From contig NZ_JHXD01000026.1 of assembly GCF_000687715.1 (NCBI RefSeq), positions 1 to 38,918 of the forward strand: a stretch of DNA of 38,918 bases, written 5' to 3'. The notes beneath the pieces were generated by a model. The model saw nothing but the letters and a program-made list of their open reading frames with translations. It was not told the origin of the DNA and made no database searches. This DNA is from Xylanibacter ruminicola Ga6B6. Lineage in GTDB: Bacteria > Bacteroidota > Bacteroidia > Bacteroidales > Bacteroidaceae. Made by a program: the position numbers and the translations under genes. Position 1 is the stretch's first letter. Every line of letters begins with the position of its first letter. This document shows, in pieces, positions 25,645 to 34,505 of the stretch.

Positions 25645-27041
25645 CGTGTAACCTCCTTCTTCTTTCTGTAAATAATGTCGTAAGTAAGATGGATACCCGC
25701 GTTGGTAGGTCCGAACCACAGGAACTGGTGGTTACGCTTCTTAAAGTCGCTGATGCTACCATGATAGTCGTAGTAGTACTTGCCATCAATCACATTGCCA
25801 TTACCCCACACATAAGGATCGTAACGGGTGAGGAAGAAACCGAAGTTGGCACTCAGCTCCATACGCAGACTACCGCGTTTGTTGAGTTTGAAGGTGTGAC
25901 CCAAGCCCAGGCCTGCGCCTCCACCCTCGCCTTCCCAGCCTTTGGTTTCGCTAAAGCCGATGCCGTAAACCATACCTTCGGCATAGGCTGAAAGGTAGGT
26001 ACCGATAAACTGACCCTGCCCCTTGAAATAACGACGTAGCTCTAACTGGGCATCGCGAATCTGCATGAACTTATGCGTTTCCCAATGGCGATGGTTGGTA
26101 AAAGTGAAACCTGCATTGAAGGTATAGTGACCCGACAACGGATAATACTCGAGCTGGATATTACCACCTGGGGCAAAACCGAACTGGGGCACATACAGGA
26201 AATCGTGCAGCAGATTGGTACGGATAGCTATCAGGTGGCGGCGCTTGTAGGCCTTGGCTGACATGCTATCAGACACTAGCGGCAGGTAGGCTGCAATACC
26301 TGGCACAGCCAGCATATCGGCTCTAAGCACAGAGTTACACTGAGGAATAGGCATATACCCGGGATTGATCATATACCAAAGCACCATACGACTCTGGCGC
26401 AAGGTGGGGAAATATACCTGTAGCAAACGCTTCCAGGTGGTGCCGCCATTCAGCGCCATGAGTTTGCTTTTGCACAGGCGCTCATCGCCGTTGCAGCTAT
26501 CCCAGATGCGTTTTACTTGCTGATATTCGGCATCATCAGCCAACTCCATCAGTTTTACCAGATAGGCGTAATCCTCGGTTACAAACTTGGAGTTGATGGG
26601 ACGATGAGCTATGGGCTGATTGATATTGCTGCTCAAGAATTCGATCAGGCGATTGGTACGTTCACGACTCAAACGCAGGTTGTTATCGTAAGGACCTTCG
26701 GGCGAAGCTGCACCCTTTACAAATACCTCGCGCAGAATGAGGTTGTGCTCCTTAAGCCAAGGAACCAGACTATCGTTATACAGAGATATAAAAGGATCGT
26801 TAGTGGGGAGTTCGGTTCTGTTTACCTTGAATCGTACACCTCGTGCAATCATATCGAAAAGCGAATCGCTGATAACCGGTGGTGTTGACACCAGAGAGTC
26901 GGAAACAAACACAAAAGGGTAATCGCCTAGCTGTTTATACAGCCGCGTATCGGGTTTCTGAGCCAAAGCGGATGCTTGGACCAAAACCACGAATAAAACA
27001 CACCACAATTGTTGCAGTAGACAGTAGTTTACTCGTCGCAC
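25641..27041 (-). CDS. OmpA-like / DUF3575 outer-membrane protein, first gene of the fimbrial operon
   Basis: This 466-residue protein begins with a GTG codon; upstream in frame only ATT precedes a stop, so GTG is the best start. Residues 1-28 form a Sec signal ending ASALA before Gln. Residues 66-140 match an OmpA-like peptidoglycan-binding fold (VKGAASPEGPYDNNLRLSRE). From residue 268 the sequence fits DUF3575: AIRTNLLHDFLYVPQFGF, IQLEYYPLSGHYTFNAGFTF, ELRRYFKGQG and AGLGLGHTFKL, with alternating aromatic beta strands as in an outer-membrane barrel. It probably anchors the system between outer membrane and cell wall. It is the promoter-proximal gene and ends in a 4-base overlap with the DUF5119 gene. 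Confidence 0.82.
   Translation of the reverse strand: MRRVNYCLLQQLWCVLFVVLVQASALAQKPDTRLYKQLGDYPFVFVSDSLVSTPPVISDSLFDMIARGVRFKVNRTELPTNDPFISLYNDSLVPWLKEHNLILREVFVKGAASPEGPYDNNLRLSRERTNRLIEFLSSNINQPIAHRPINSKFVTEDYAYLVKLMELADDAEYQQVKRIWDSCNGDERLCKSKLMALNGGTTWKRLLQVYFPTLRQSRMVLWYMINPGYMPIPQCNSVLRADMLAVPGIAAYLPLVSDSMSAKAYKRRHLIAIRTNLLHDFLYVPQFGFAPGGNIQLEYYPLSGHYTFNAGFTFTNHRHWETHKFMQIRDAQLELRRYFKGQGQFIGTYLSAYAEGMVYGIGFSETKGWEGEGGGAGLGLGHTFKLNKRGSLRMELSANFGFFLTRYDPYVWGNGNVIDGKYYYDYHGSISDFKKRNHQFLWFGPTNAGIHLTYDIIYRKKKEVTR
25651..25658 (-). promoter_or_regulatory. Strong Shine-Dalgarno for the DUF5119 gene
   Basis: The minus strand reads AAGGAGGT, 6 bases before ATG at 25644 and inside the 3' end of the DUF3575 gene. 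Canonical ribosome-binding sites are rare in Bacteroidetes and I saw only one other in this window (38126-38131). It decides the start of the DUF5119 gene. Confidence 0.75.
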
Positions 27042-27090
27042 TTTAATTTTTTAAATAATTTTAAATCAATATCCTCTTTTTAAGCGGATG

Positions 27091-27122
27091 CAAAATTATA
27101 AAAAATCTTGCAAAAACTCAAA
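27091..27122 (-). promoter_or_regulatory. Promoter of the 13-gene fimbrial operon
   Basis: The minus strand carries TAATTTTG (27091-27098), a full TAnnTTTG match, with TTTG (27119-27122) 20 bases further upstream, which fits the Bacteroidetes -7/-33 arrangement. It lies about 50 bases before the GTG start of the first gene and just behind the atpG terminator. Confidence 0.65.
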
Positions 27123-27142
27123 TATTGAGTTAAGTGTTTAAC
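27116..27142. promoter_or_regulatory. Two adjacent dyads overlapping the -33 region
   Basis: ACTCAA and TTGAGT form a perfect 6-base inverted repeat with a 3-base centre (27116-27130), covering the predicted -33 element. GTTAA and TTAAC form a second dyad (27129-27142). Such placement is what an operator would look like, but the sequence is AT-rich and the arms are short. Confidence 0.35.
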
Positions 27143-27160
27143 ATAATTTAAAATAAAAAT

Positions 27161-27198
27161 AAAAGAAGTTTGCGTTTTTTGTTGCGCAAACTTCTTTT
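27161..27198 (-). terminator. Terminator of the ATP synthase operon
   Basis: A perfect 14-bp stem (27161-27174 with 27185-27198) with a 10-base loop begins 5 bases after the atpG stop. On the minus strand it is followed by a T-rich tail (TTTTATTTTTATTTT overlapping the end of the stem). It cleanly separates the ATP synthase genes from the fimbrial promoter. Confidence 0.88.
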
Positions 27199-27203
27199 AC
27201 ATG

Positions 27204-28178
27204 TTAGTTATTAACCGAACCACCCACAATATCGAGCAATTCGGATGTTATGGCTTGCTGTCGGCTCTTGTTGTATTGCAAGTTGAGCTCGCGCAGCAAT
27301 TCATCGGCATTATCGGTGGCCGTTTGCATAGCTACCATTCGGGCTGCATGCTCGGAGGCATTGCTATCCAACAGGGCTGTATAGAGCGACAAGTGGGCCA
27401 GTTTTGGCATGAGCTGCGAAAGTACGGTGTTCATGTCGGGCTCAACGATAAAGTTATCGTTAAGTGGCTTAACCTCTTCGCTCTTTCCACTCTCATCCTT
27501 ACGCTCTCCCCTATTCTTGAGGTACTCCTGACTCTGCTTAGTGGCAATCACACTCTCAAGATCGCGTTCATGATCGGCCTTCAACTCACTCTCCACATCG
27601 ATAGGCAGGAATGTTTTGCGGGTAAGCACCTGCGAGCCTGCACTCTTAAAGTGGTGATAGATGAGTTCAACCTTATCAATCTCGCCTGCAGCAAACTTAC
27701 GCCCCAGCTCCACAGCTATCTCGATGCAGTCGTTCACATTGGGATGATCGGCAAGGGCCGAATACTCGCCCTGCACATTCAAGCCCATCTTACGTGCCTT
27801 CTCGTACACCTTGCGACCAATGGGATAGATCTCCACATTATCGCGACCTATGGTTTCGGTGTACTCGTCCACAGCATGTGTCATCTGCTTGATGATGTTG
27901 GCATTGAAACCGCCGCAAAGCGACGAGTTACTTGAGAACACCACCAGCGCAGCCCTTTTTACGGGACGCTCCTGATCGTAGATAGTCTGAGCCTCGGCTT
28001 CGGCAGCTAAGAACGACTTGAGGATGTGCTCCAACAACTCCTCGTAAGGCAGCATATTCTGAATAGCCACCTGTGCGTGGTGCAGTTTGCTGGAGGCAAC
28101 CATCTTCATAGCCGACGTGATCTTTCGCGTAGAATTGACTGAGGCTATGCGGCCTTTAATTTCTTTCAGGCTAGGCAT
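27204..28178 (-). CDS. atpG: F1 ATP synthase gamma subunit
   Basis: The gamma subunit forms the central rotor stalk of F1, linking the c ring to the alpha/beta catalytic hexamer. The N-terminus ITSAMKMVASSKL and the C-terminus NKSRQQAITSELLDIVGG are the two conserved rotor helices. At 324 residues it is longer than E. coli gamma (287); the surplus is a highly charged stretch at about residues 196-240 (EYLKNRGERKDESGKSEEV) just before the conserved VEPDMNTVL segment. It is last in the operon, 6 bases after atpA, and is followed by a strong terminator. Confidence 0.97.
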   Translation of the reverse strand: MPSLKEIKGRIASVNSTRKITSAMKMVASSKLHHAQVAIQNMLPYEELLEHILKSFLAAEAEAQTIYDQERPVKRAALVVFSSNSSLCGGFNANIIKQMTHAVDEYTETIGRDNVEIYPIGRKVYEKARKMGLNVQGEYSALADHPNVNDCIEIAVELGRKFAAGEIDKVELIYHHFKSAGSQVLTRKTFLPIDVESELKADHERDLESVIATKQSQEYLKNRGERKDESGKSEEVKPLNDNFIVEPDMNTVLSQLMPKLAHLSLYTALLDSNASEHAARMVAMQTATDNADELLRELNLQYNKSRQQAITSELLDIVGGSVNN

Positions 28179-28184
28179 AGGCTA

Positions 28185-29771
28185 TCAGGCTTTATACGTT
28201 CCAGCAATGTCGGCCATAACAGCCTCGATAGTTGCGGTGGTAGCATCGTCGATCTTACCACTGGCCAGTGTCTCGATAACCTCGGGATGAGCTGAGCGCA
28301 GCTTATCGAGGAACGATGTCTGGCACTCACGTACCTTGGCGATGGGCACCTCACGCATCAGACCATGTACACCGCAATACAGAATGGCAATCTGCTCACC
28401 TACTGGCATTGGGCTGTACTGTGGCTGAATAAGCAACTGATTGTTCTTACGTCCACGGTCCAGTGTCATCGCTGTTACGGCATCCATATCGCTCGAGAAC
28501 TTAGAGAAGGCCTCCAGCTCACGATACTGAGCCTGGTCGATCTTCAGTGTACCAGCCACCTTCTTCATACTCTTGATCTGAGCCGAACCACCTACACGAG
28601 ATACCGAGATACCTACGTTGATGGCGGGACGGAAACCTTGGTTAAAGAGGTCGCTCTCGAGGAAGATCTGTCCGTCGGTAATCGAAATAACGTTAGTTGG
28701 GATGTAAGCCGATACGTCGCCGGCCTGAGTCTCGATGATTGGCAGAGCGGTAAGCGAACCACCACCCTTCACATGGCCCTTCATACACTCGGGCAGGTCG
28801 TTCATCTGCTCAGCAACCTCCTGCTGTTCGTTCATCTTAGCAGCACGCTCCAAAAGGCGTGAGTGCAGATAGAACACATCACCAGGATAAGCCTCACGTC
28901 CTGAAGGACGGCGCAGAATCAGCGATACCTCACGATAGGCCACAGCCTGCTTCGACAGGTCGTCGTAAACCACCAGAGCTGGCAGACCGCGATCGCGGAA
29001 GTACTCACCGATAGCGGCACCTGCAAATGGAGCATAGTACTGCATAGCGGCAGGATCGGCAGCTGTAGCGGCTACCACGATGGTGTAAGGCATAGCGCCG
29101 TGCTCCTGCAACGTAGAAACGAGGGCAGCAACGGTACTGGCCTTCTGTCCGATAGCTACATAAATACAATACACAGGCTTACCAGCCTCGTAGAAACTCT
29201 TCTGATTGATGATGGTATCAACGGCGATAGCGGTCTTACCCGTCTGACGGTCGCCGATGATCAACTCACGCTGTCCACGACCGATAGGAATCATCGAGTC
29301 GATGGCCTTCAATCCAGTCTGCAGAGGTTCCTTAACGGGCTGGCGGTAGATAACACCAGGGGCCTTACGATCCAGAGGCATCTCGAATGCCTCGGTGAGA
29401 TCGATATCACCCTTACCGTCGATAGCCTGACCCAGCGGATTGATAACGCGACCGAGCATGTTGTCGTTTACACGGATAGAAGCGATACGCTTGGTACGCT
29501 TCACTACCATGCCTTCCTTGATGCCTGAGGTAGAGCCCAAGAGCACACAACCTACGTTGTCCTCCTCAAGGTTCATCACGATAGCCATGGTACCGTTCTC
29601 AAACTCCAGCAGCTCGTTAGCCTCGGCGTTGCGCAGTCCGTAGATACGTGCCACACCATCGCTGACGGTGAGTACGGTACCTACCTCGTCGAACTTCTCG
29701 GCATCCGAGATTCCCTTGAGCTGGTCGAGCAGCACCTGGGAAACTTCGCTTGGTTTAATCTTATCTGACAT
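28185..29771 (-). CDS. atpA: F1 ATP synthase alpha subunit
   Basis: This is the non-catalytic nucleotide-binding subunit of F1, at 528 residues the usual family length. The P-loop GDRQTGKT lies at 173-180. [20 protein letters not shown] (the N-terminal beta-barrel), [48 protein letters not shown] and [16 protein letters not shown] are conserved alpha-subunit blocks; the last contains the arginine-finger loop. The start ATG is the first Met and is preceded by an AT-rich leader without a Shine-Dalgarno sequence. It lies 6 bases from both neighbours atpH and atpG. Confidence 0.98.
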   Translation of the reverse strand: MSDKIKPSEVSQVLLDQLKGISDAEKFDEVGTVLTVSDGVARIYGLRNAEANELLEFENGTMAIVMNLEEDNVGCVLLGSTSGIKEGMVVKRTKRIASIRVNDNMLGRVINPLGQAIDGKGDIDLTEAFEMPLDRKAPGVIYRQPVKEPLQTGLKAIDSMIPIGRGQRELIIGDRQTGKTAIAVDTIINQKSFYEAGKPVYCIYVAIGQKASTVAALVSTLQEHGAMPYTIVVAATAADPAAMQYYAPFAGAAIGEYFRDRGLPALVVYDDLSKQAVAYREVSLILRRPSGREAYPGDVFYLHSRLLERAAKMNEQQEVAEQMNDLPECMKGHVKGGGSLTALPIIETQAGDVSAYIPTNVISITDGQIFLESDLFNQGFRPAINVGISVSRVGGSAQIKSMKKVAGTLKIDQAQYRELEAFSKFSSDMDAVTAMTLDRGRKNNQLLIQPQYSPMPVGEQIAILYCGVHGLMREVPIAKVRECQTSFLDKLRSAHPEVIETLASGKIDDATTATIEAVMADIAGTYKA

Positions 29772-29777
29772 TGTTGT

Positions 29778-30314
29778 TTACTTTTTTAATGTATTGAGAA
29801 TACTGTTGAGTTTGGTCTTGACACTGGCATCCATGCGGTAGGTGTCGTACTCGAGGATGAAGCCACCGATGATATCGGGGTTTACCTGCGACTCAAACTC
29901 TACTGTTCCATTAGTCTTACTCTCCACCATGCGGCGCATCTTCTGTTCTGTTTCAGGCGATACAGCTGCAGCGGTGATGAGTCGTCCGCGGATGACATTC
30001 TTCTGCTGGCGGTAAAGCGTGACGTACGAATTGGCGATGAACTGCATCACACTCTCGCGGTCTTCCTTCAGCACAAGCTGTACGAAGGCCTTCATCAGGG
30101 CCGAAGGTTCCTTGCCTGCCGCTGTGAGCAGCAGCGCCTCCTTCTTATCCTTCGAGAGCATCGGATTGTCAATCGTAGAGCGCAACTGTGGCACCTCGAT
30201 GTAGCTCTTGGCTATCTGCTGCATCTCGGCATACACCTGCTGCTCTATCTTGGCGTCGGCAGCACTCTTGAGGAGTGCTCGCGCGTATCTTACCGATATG
30301 ACTCCTATATCCAT
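29778..30314 (-). CDS. atpH: F1 ATP synthase delta subunit
   Basis: Delta connects the peripheral stalk (b subunits) to the top of the alpha/beta hexamer. The protein has 178 residues, the normal size. The N-terminal helical domain begins ISVRYARALLKSA, the conserved RYA-AL block. The C-terminal part has VIRGRLITAAAVSPE and NPDIIGGFILEYD, the latter being the family's GG-(F/L)-hydrophobic signature. It lies between atpF (11 bases upstream) and atpA (6 bases downstream), as expected for the operon. Confidence 0.96.
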   Translation of the reverse strand: MDIGVISVRYARALLKSAADAKIEQQVYAEMQQIAKSYIEVPQLRSTIDNPMLSKDKKEALLLTAAGKEPSALMKAFVQLVLKEDRESVMQFIANSYVTLYRQQKNVIRGRLITAAAVSPETEQKMRRMVESKTNGTVEFESQVNPDIIGGFILEYDTYRMDASVKTKLNSILNTLKK

Positions 30315-30325
30315 ACGTTTAATGC

Positions 30326-30841
30326 TTATTTATCAGTAGAAACATCATCCAGCATACGGTCAATCAAATCCATCTGCGCCTTGTCGTCCTTCAGGCTCTG
30401 TTTCAGAACCTTCTCGGCGATGCCTACACTGAGTGCGGCAACCTGCTGACGGATATCGGCAATGGCGGCTTTCTTCTCCTGGTCGATAGCCACACGGGCA
30501 TCTTCCAAGAGTCGGGCACCCTCGGCGCGTGCCTTCTGCTGAGCCTGCTCCACGATAGCGTCGCGCGTCTCGGCGGCCTCCTTGAGAATCTGCGCCTGAC
30601 GGTCGCGAGCCTCTTGAAGGATAGCCTCACCTTCCTGCTTGATGTTCTCCAGTCGCTCAGAGGCCTCGTGAGCCTTCAGCAAACTTTCGTCGATGTACTT
30701 TTTCCGCTCCTCAACCATATTGGTAATGGCAGGGAATCCGTACTTGGCCAGACAGAAGAAGATGACGGCAAACGCCAGAAGCATCCAGAACAGAAGTCCC
30801 AGATCGGGGGTGAGGATTGCTGGCAGTTTACTGAAATCCAT
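30326..30841 (-). CDS. atpF: Fo ATP synthase b subunit
   Basis: This 171-residue peripheral stalk subunit has one N-terminal membrane helix (LLFWMLLAFAVIFFCLAKYG, about 15-35) followed by a long Glu/Lys/Ala-rich helix (40-155) with coiled-coil character and a short C-terminal end. IVEQAQQKARAEGARLLEDA is typical of the dimerisation region. It follows atpE across a repeat-made spacer (30842-30886) and precedes atpH by 11 bases. There is one copy, so a b2 homodimer is expected. Confidence 0.96.
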   Translation of the reverse strand: MDFSKLPAILTPDLGLLFWMLLAFAVIFFCLAKYGFPAITNMVEERKKYIDESLLKAHEASERLENIKQEGEAILQEARDRQAQILKEAAETRDAIVEQAQQKARAEGARLLEDARVAIDQEKKAAIADIRQQVAALSVGIAEKVLKQSLKDDKAQMDLIDRMLDDVSTDK

Positions 30842-30846
30842 ATTAT

Positions 30847-30886
30847 TTCAATTTTTCAATTCTTGAATTCTTCAACTCTTCAATCA
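30847..30886. repeat. Five tandem 8-base units filling the atpE-atpF spacer
   Basis: On the plus strand the units begin at 30847, 30855, 30863, 30871 and 30879: TTCAATTT, TTCAATTC, TTGAATTC, TTCAACTC and TTCAATCA. Exact 8-base periodicity holds across the spacer up to the atpE stop codon. Confidence 0.8.
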
Positions 30887-31126
30887 TTACTTGATCAAGA
30901 ATGCACAAGCTGCAATAGCAAAGAGGGCACAACCCTCAACGAAAGCAGAGGTCAGAATCATCTGGGTAAAAATCTTACCAGAAGCCTCTGGCTGACGGGC
31001 GATAGCATCAACGGCGCTGCCACCAATCTTACCAATACCCAAACCTGCACCAATAACTGCAATACCTGCACCAATACCGCAGCCCAGCTGAGCCAGACCC
31101 TCGGCTAAAAATAAAGCTGAAATCAT
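30887..31126 (-). CDS. atpE: Fo ATP synthase c subunit
   Basis: This 79-residue hairpin of two membrane helices forms the rotor ring. Helix 1 is Gly-rich (GIGAGIAVIGAGLGIGKIGG), the polar loop is ARQPEA, and helix 2 carries the ion-carrying Glu64 in AFVEGCAL. Aligned by the RQPE loop to the Na+-type c subunit of Ilyobacter tartaricus, the Na+ ligand Gln32 is replaced by Ile31 and Ser66 by Gly65, which points to proton coupling. It lies between atpB and atpF, as usual for the phylum. Confidence 0.97.
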   Translation of the reverse strand: MISALFLAEGLAQLGCGIGAGIAVIGAGLGIGKIGGSAVDAIARQPEASGKIFTQMILTSAFVEGCALFAIAACAFLIK

Positions 31127-31175
31127 AATACTTTTAATTTTTAATTATTAATAATGTTGTTTTTAAAATTCATTT

Positions 31176-32222
31176 TTACTCAGCGTGATGGTCCTGATGA
31201 GCCAGTCCGATGAATACCGCACTCAGCATGGTGAACACATACGCCTGAACGAAGGCTACCAGCAGCTCCAGCGCATTCATAAACAGAAGCATGAGGATAC
31301 TGAACAGGTTAAGCCCAAGACCATAGCCTACACCCATTGACCAACCGAGGAAAATCACACAGGTAAACGAAAGGATTACTGCGTGACCTGCCATCATGTT
31401 GGCGAAAAGTCGGATCATCAGCGCGAAAGGCTTGGTGAACACACCGAACAGTTCGATAGCAGGCATCACGGGGATAGCCTTCAGGAAGATAGGCACATCT
31501 GGCCAGAAAATATCCTTCCAGTACTCCTTGTTACCAAACAAGTTGATAGCCAGGAACGTACAGAAGGCCAAGAAGAACGTGATGTTGATGTTACCCGTTA
31601 CATTTGCACCACCTGGGAAGATGGGCAACAGTCCTACAAGGTTGGTAAACAGGATGAAGAAGAATACCGTCAACAGATAAGGAGCATAGGGCTTGTAGTG
31701 CTTCTCGCCGATAGACGACTTGATGACGTCGTCGTGAATCATCATCACAAGCATCTCCACAGCTCCCACGAATCCGCCGGGCGCATTACTCTTCTCGTCG
31801 TGCTTCTTATACCAGTTGGCACAGGAGAGGAATACCACCAGCAGGAGGGCAACCACAATCCATATCTGCAGCACATTACGTGTGATGCTCAGATCCAATG
31901 GACGAACCTCCTCGCCTCCCACACGCTCATATATCTTGCCGTGATGTTCCTTGCTGAAGAAGAACTGCTCGGGCAGACTGTGAGCGGTGCAGAAGAACCA
32001 CTTTTGTCCGGGATTATCGCTCGCACTCCGAATGATAATCGGCAGCGGAATGCTAATATGCTTACCCTGATAAGAAGCAATGTGCCACTCGTAGGAATCG
32101 GCCAAGTGTTCAAGCACGATTTCCGGGATGTCGAGTTTCTCCTCCTCCTGCTCATTAGCATAGAGCGACAGCGGCAGAAACGCAACCATCAACAAGAGAC
32201 ATATTGACTTTAATTGTTTCAT
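31176..32222 (-). CDS. atpB: Fo ATP synthase a subunit with periplasmic N-terminal extension
   Basis: The a subunit provides the ion half-channels next to the c ring. The C-terminal two thirds hold the conserved helices, including KPFALMIRLFANMMAGH with the essential Arg (Arg271) and NALELLVAFVQAYVFTML. At 348 residues it is about 75 longer than E. coli AtpB. The excess is an N-terminal signal peptide (LLLMVAFLPLSLYANEQ) plus about 90 polar residues before the first core membrane helix (118-135, LQIWIVVALLLVVFLSC). An extension of this type is seen in many Bacteroidetes; its role is not known. It follows the 132-residue membrane protein by 23 bases. Confidence 0.96.
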   Translation of the reverse strand: MKQLKSICLLLMVAFLPLSLYANEQEEEKLDIPEIVLEHLADSYEWHIASYQGKHISIPLPIIIRSASDNPGQKWFFCTAHSLPEQFFFSKEHHGKIYERVGGEEVRPLDLSITRNVLQIWIVVALLLVVFLSCANWYKKHDEKSNAPGGFVGAVEMLVMMIHDDVIKSSIGEKHYKPYAPYLLTVFFFILFTNLVGLLPIFPGGANVTGNINITFFLAFCTFLAINLFGNKEYWKDIFWPDVPIFLKAIPVMPAIELFGVFTKPFALMIRLFANMMAGHAVILSFTCVIFLGWSMGVGYGLGLNLFSILMLLFMNALELLVAFVQAYVFTMLSAVFIGLAHQDHHAE

Positions 32223-32245
32223 TTAATTAACTCATTTTATGATCG

Positions 32246-32638
32246 TTACAAACGATTTGATACTCTCGAAAAGAAGACGGAATGGTGAATTAGGGACACG
32301 AAGTAAAAGATCAGGAACACCACGAAGAACGTGATTGTTGACTGTCGGTTCGTAACCAGATACCAGACAAACATAACGGCCAGCGCCAACAGGAAGCGGA
32401 AGCCTGACACACCTGTAAAGAACGATGGCAGCATATCGGAATGCTTAACAGCCACCCAACGCCACAGGAATGCAGAAGAGAGCTCCATCACCAGCACAAA
32501 GAGCGAACTGACAATCAGCGGAACGATGATTCCGTCAGTCTGGCGGACATTTGCCACCAGCAAGCCCAGAAGAGCCAGTCCTGCCGTGAGCAGAATGCTC
32601 TGTCGTGCGTAGCGTTTACTCAGTTTGTCAAAGTCCAT
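32246..32638 (-). CDS. Four-helix membrane protein of the ATP synthase operon (AtpI-like position)
   Basis: This protein of about 130 residues has four predicted membrane helices: SILLTAGLALLGLLVANV, GIIVPLIVSSLFVLVMELSS, FRFLLALAVMFVWYLV and ITFFVVFLIFYFVSLIHH. I recognise no catalytic motif. Its place, directly before atpB, is where AtpI-type proteins (aids to c-ring assembly) sit in other bacteria, but sequence similarity to AtpI is not obvious by eye. ATG at 32638 is preferred; an in-frame GTG at 32644 is also possible. It overlaps the 3' end of atpC by 11 bases, suggesting coupled translation. Confidence 0.8.
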   Translation of the reverse strand: MDFDKLSKRYARQSILLTAGLALLGLLVANVRQTDGIIVPLIVSSLFVLVMELSSAFLWRWVAVKHSDMLPSFFTGVSGFRFLLALAVMFVWYLVTNRQSTITFFVVFLIFYFVSLIHHSVFFSRVSNRL

Positions 32639-32894
32639 TGTCACCTATGCTCCTAATTTCCACACAAAGGCTAACAACATTCTTCTGCACTTCAACGAAG
32701 CCGCCGAAGATGTCGAGCCTGTTCTTCTCACCAGACTCCAAGGTATAGACAACGGTTCCCTTCTCCAGCGACGAGATAATCGGCGCGTGGTTGGTCAGAA
32801 TCTCGAACTGTCCTACTGTGCCAGGCACAAGAACGCTCTCGACTGGTCCGTCGAACTCTACCTTTTCGGGTGAAACTATCCTTAGCTGTAACAT
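32628..32894 (-). CDS. atpC: F1 ATP synthase epsilon subunit, short form
   Basis: The ATG at 32894 gives 88 residues; a TTG at 32903 is the alternative but sits in the repeat spacer. The protein starts MLQLRIVSPEKVEFDGPVES and has GTVGQFEILTNHAPIISSLEKG, the conserved epsilon beta-sandwich. It then stops after VVSLCVEIRSIGDNGL, where longer epsilons (about 139 residues in E. coli) continue into a helical hairpin. It thus consists only of the domain that binds gamma and the c ring; the helical part that inhibits ATP hydrolysis in other species is missing. It lies between atpD and the membrane protein gene. Confidence 0.95.
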   Translation of the reverse strand: MLQLRIVSPEKVEFDGPVESVLVPGTVGQFEILTNHAPIISSLEKGTVVYTLESGEKNRLDIFGGFVEVQKNVVSLCVEIRSIGDNGL

Positions 32895-32924
32895 AATTGT
32901 CAATTTTCAATTATAAATTGTCAA

Positions 32925-32926
<2 letters not shown>
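32895..32926. repeat. 11-base direct repeat filling the atpD-atpC spacer
   Basis: AATTGTCAATT occurs at 32895-32905 and again at 32916-32926, with TTCAATTATA in between (21-base period). The first copy abuts the atpC start codon and the second overlaps the atpD stop, so the spacer is made almost entirely of this sequence. Confidence 0.8.
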
Positions 32927-34466
<1,540 letters not shown>

Positions 34467-34505
34467 TTAAGTTACTATAGATTTATAATTTCGTTATAAT
34501 GCTTG

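Noticed and set aside
27042..27203. Invertible (phase-variable) promoter before the fimbrial operon
   Set aside because: I looked for matching inverted repeats on both sides of the promoter. Only the atpG terminator stem and two short dyads were found, and no recombinase gene is present.
30842..30886. CRISPR-like or IS-derived repeat
   Set aside because: Units are only 8 bases, without spacers, terminal inverted repeats or target duplications.
31383..32207. 274-codon plus-strand open frame
   Set aside because: Antisense to atpB, which is unmistakable; the predicted protein is His/Gln/Arg-rich and low in hydrophobic order.
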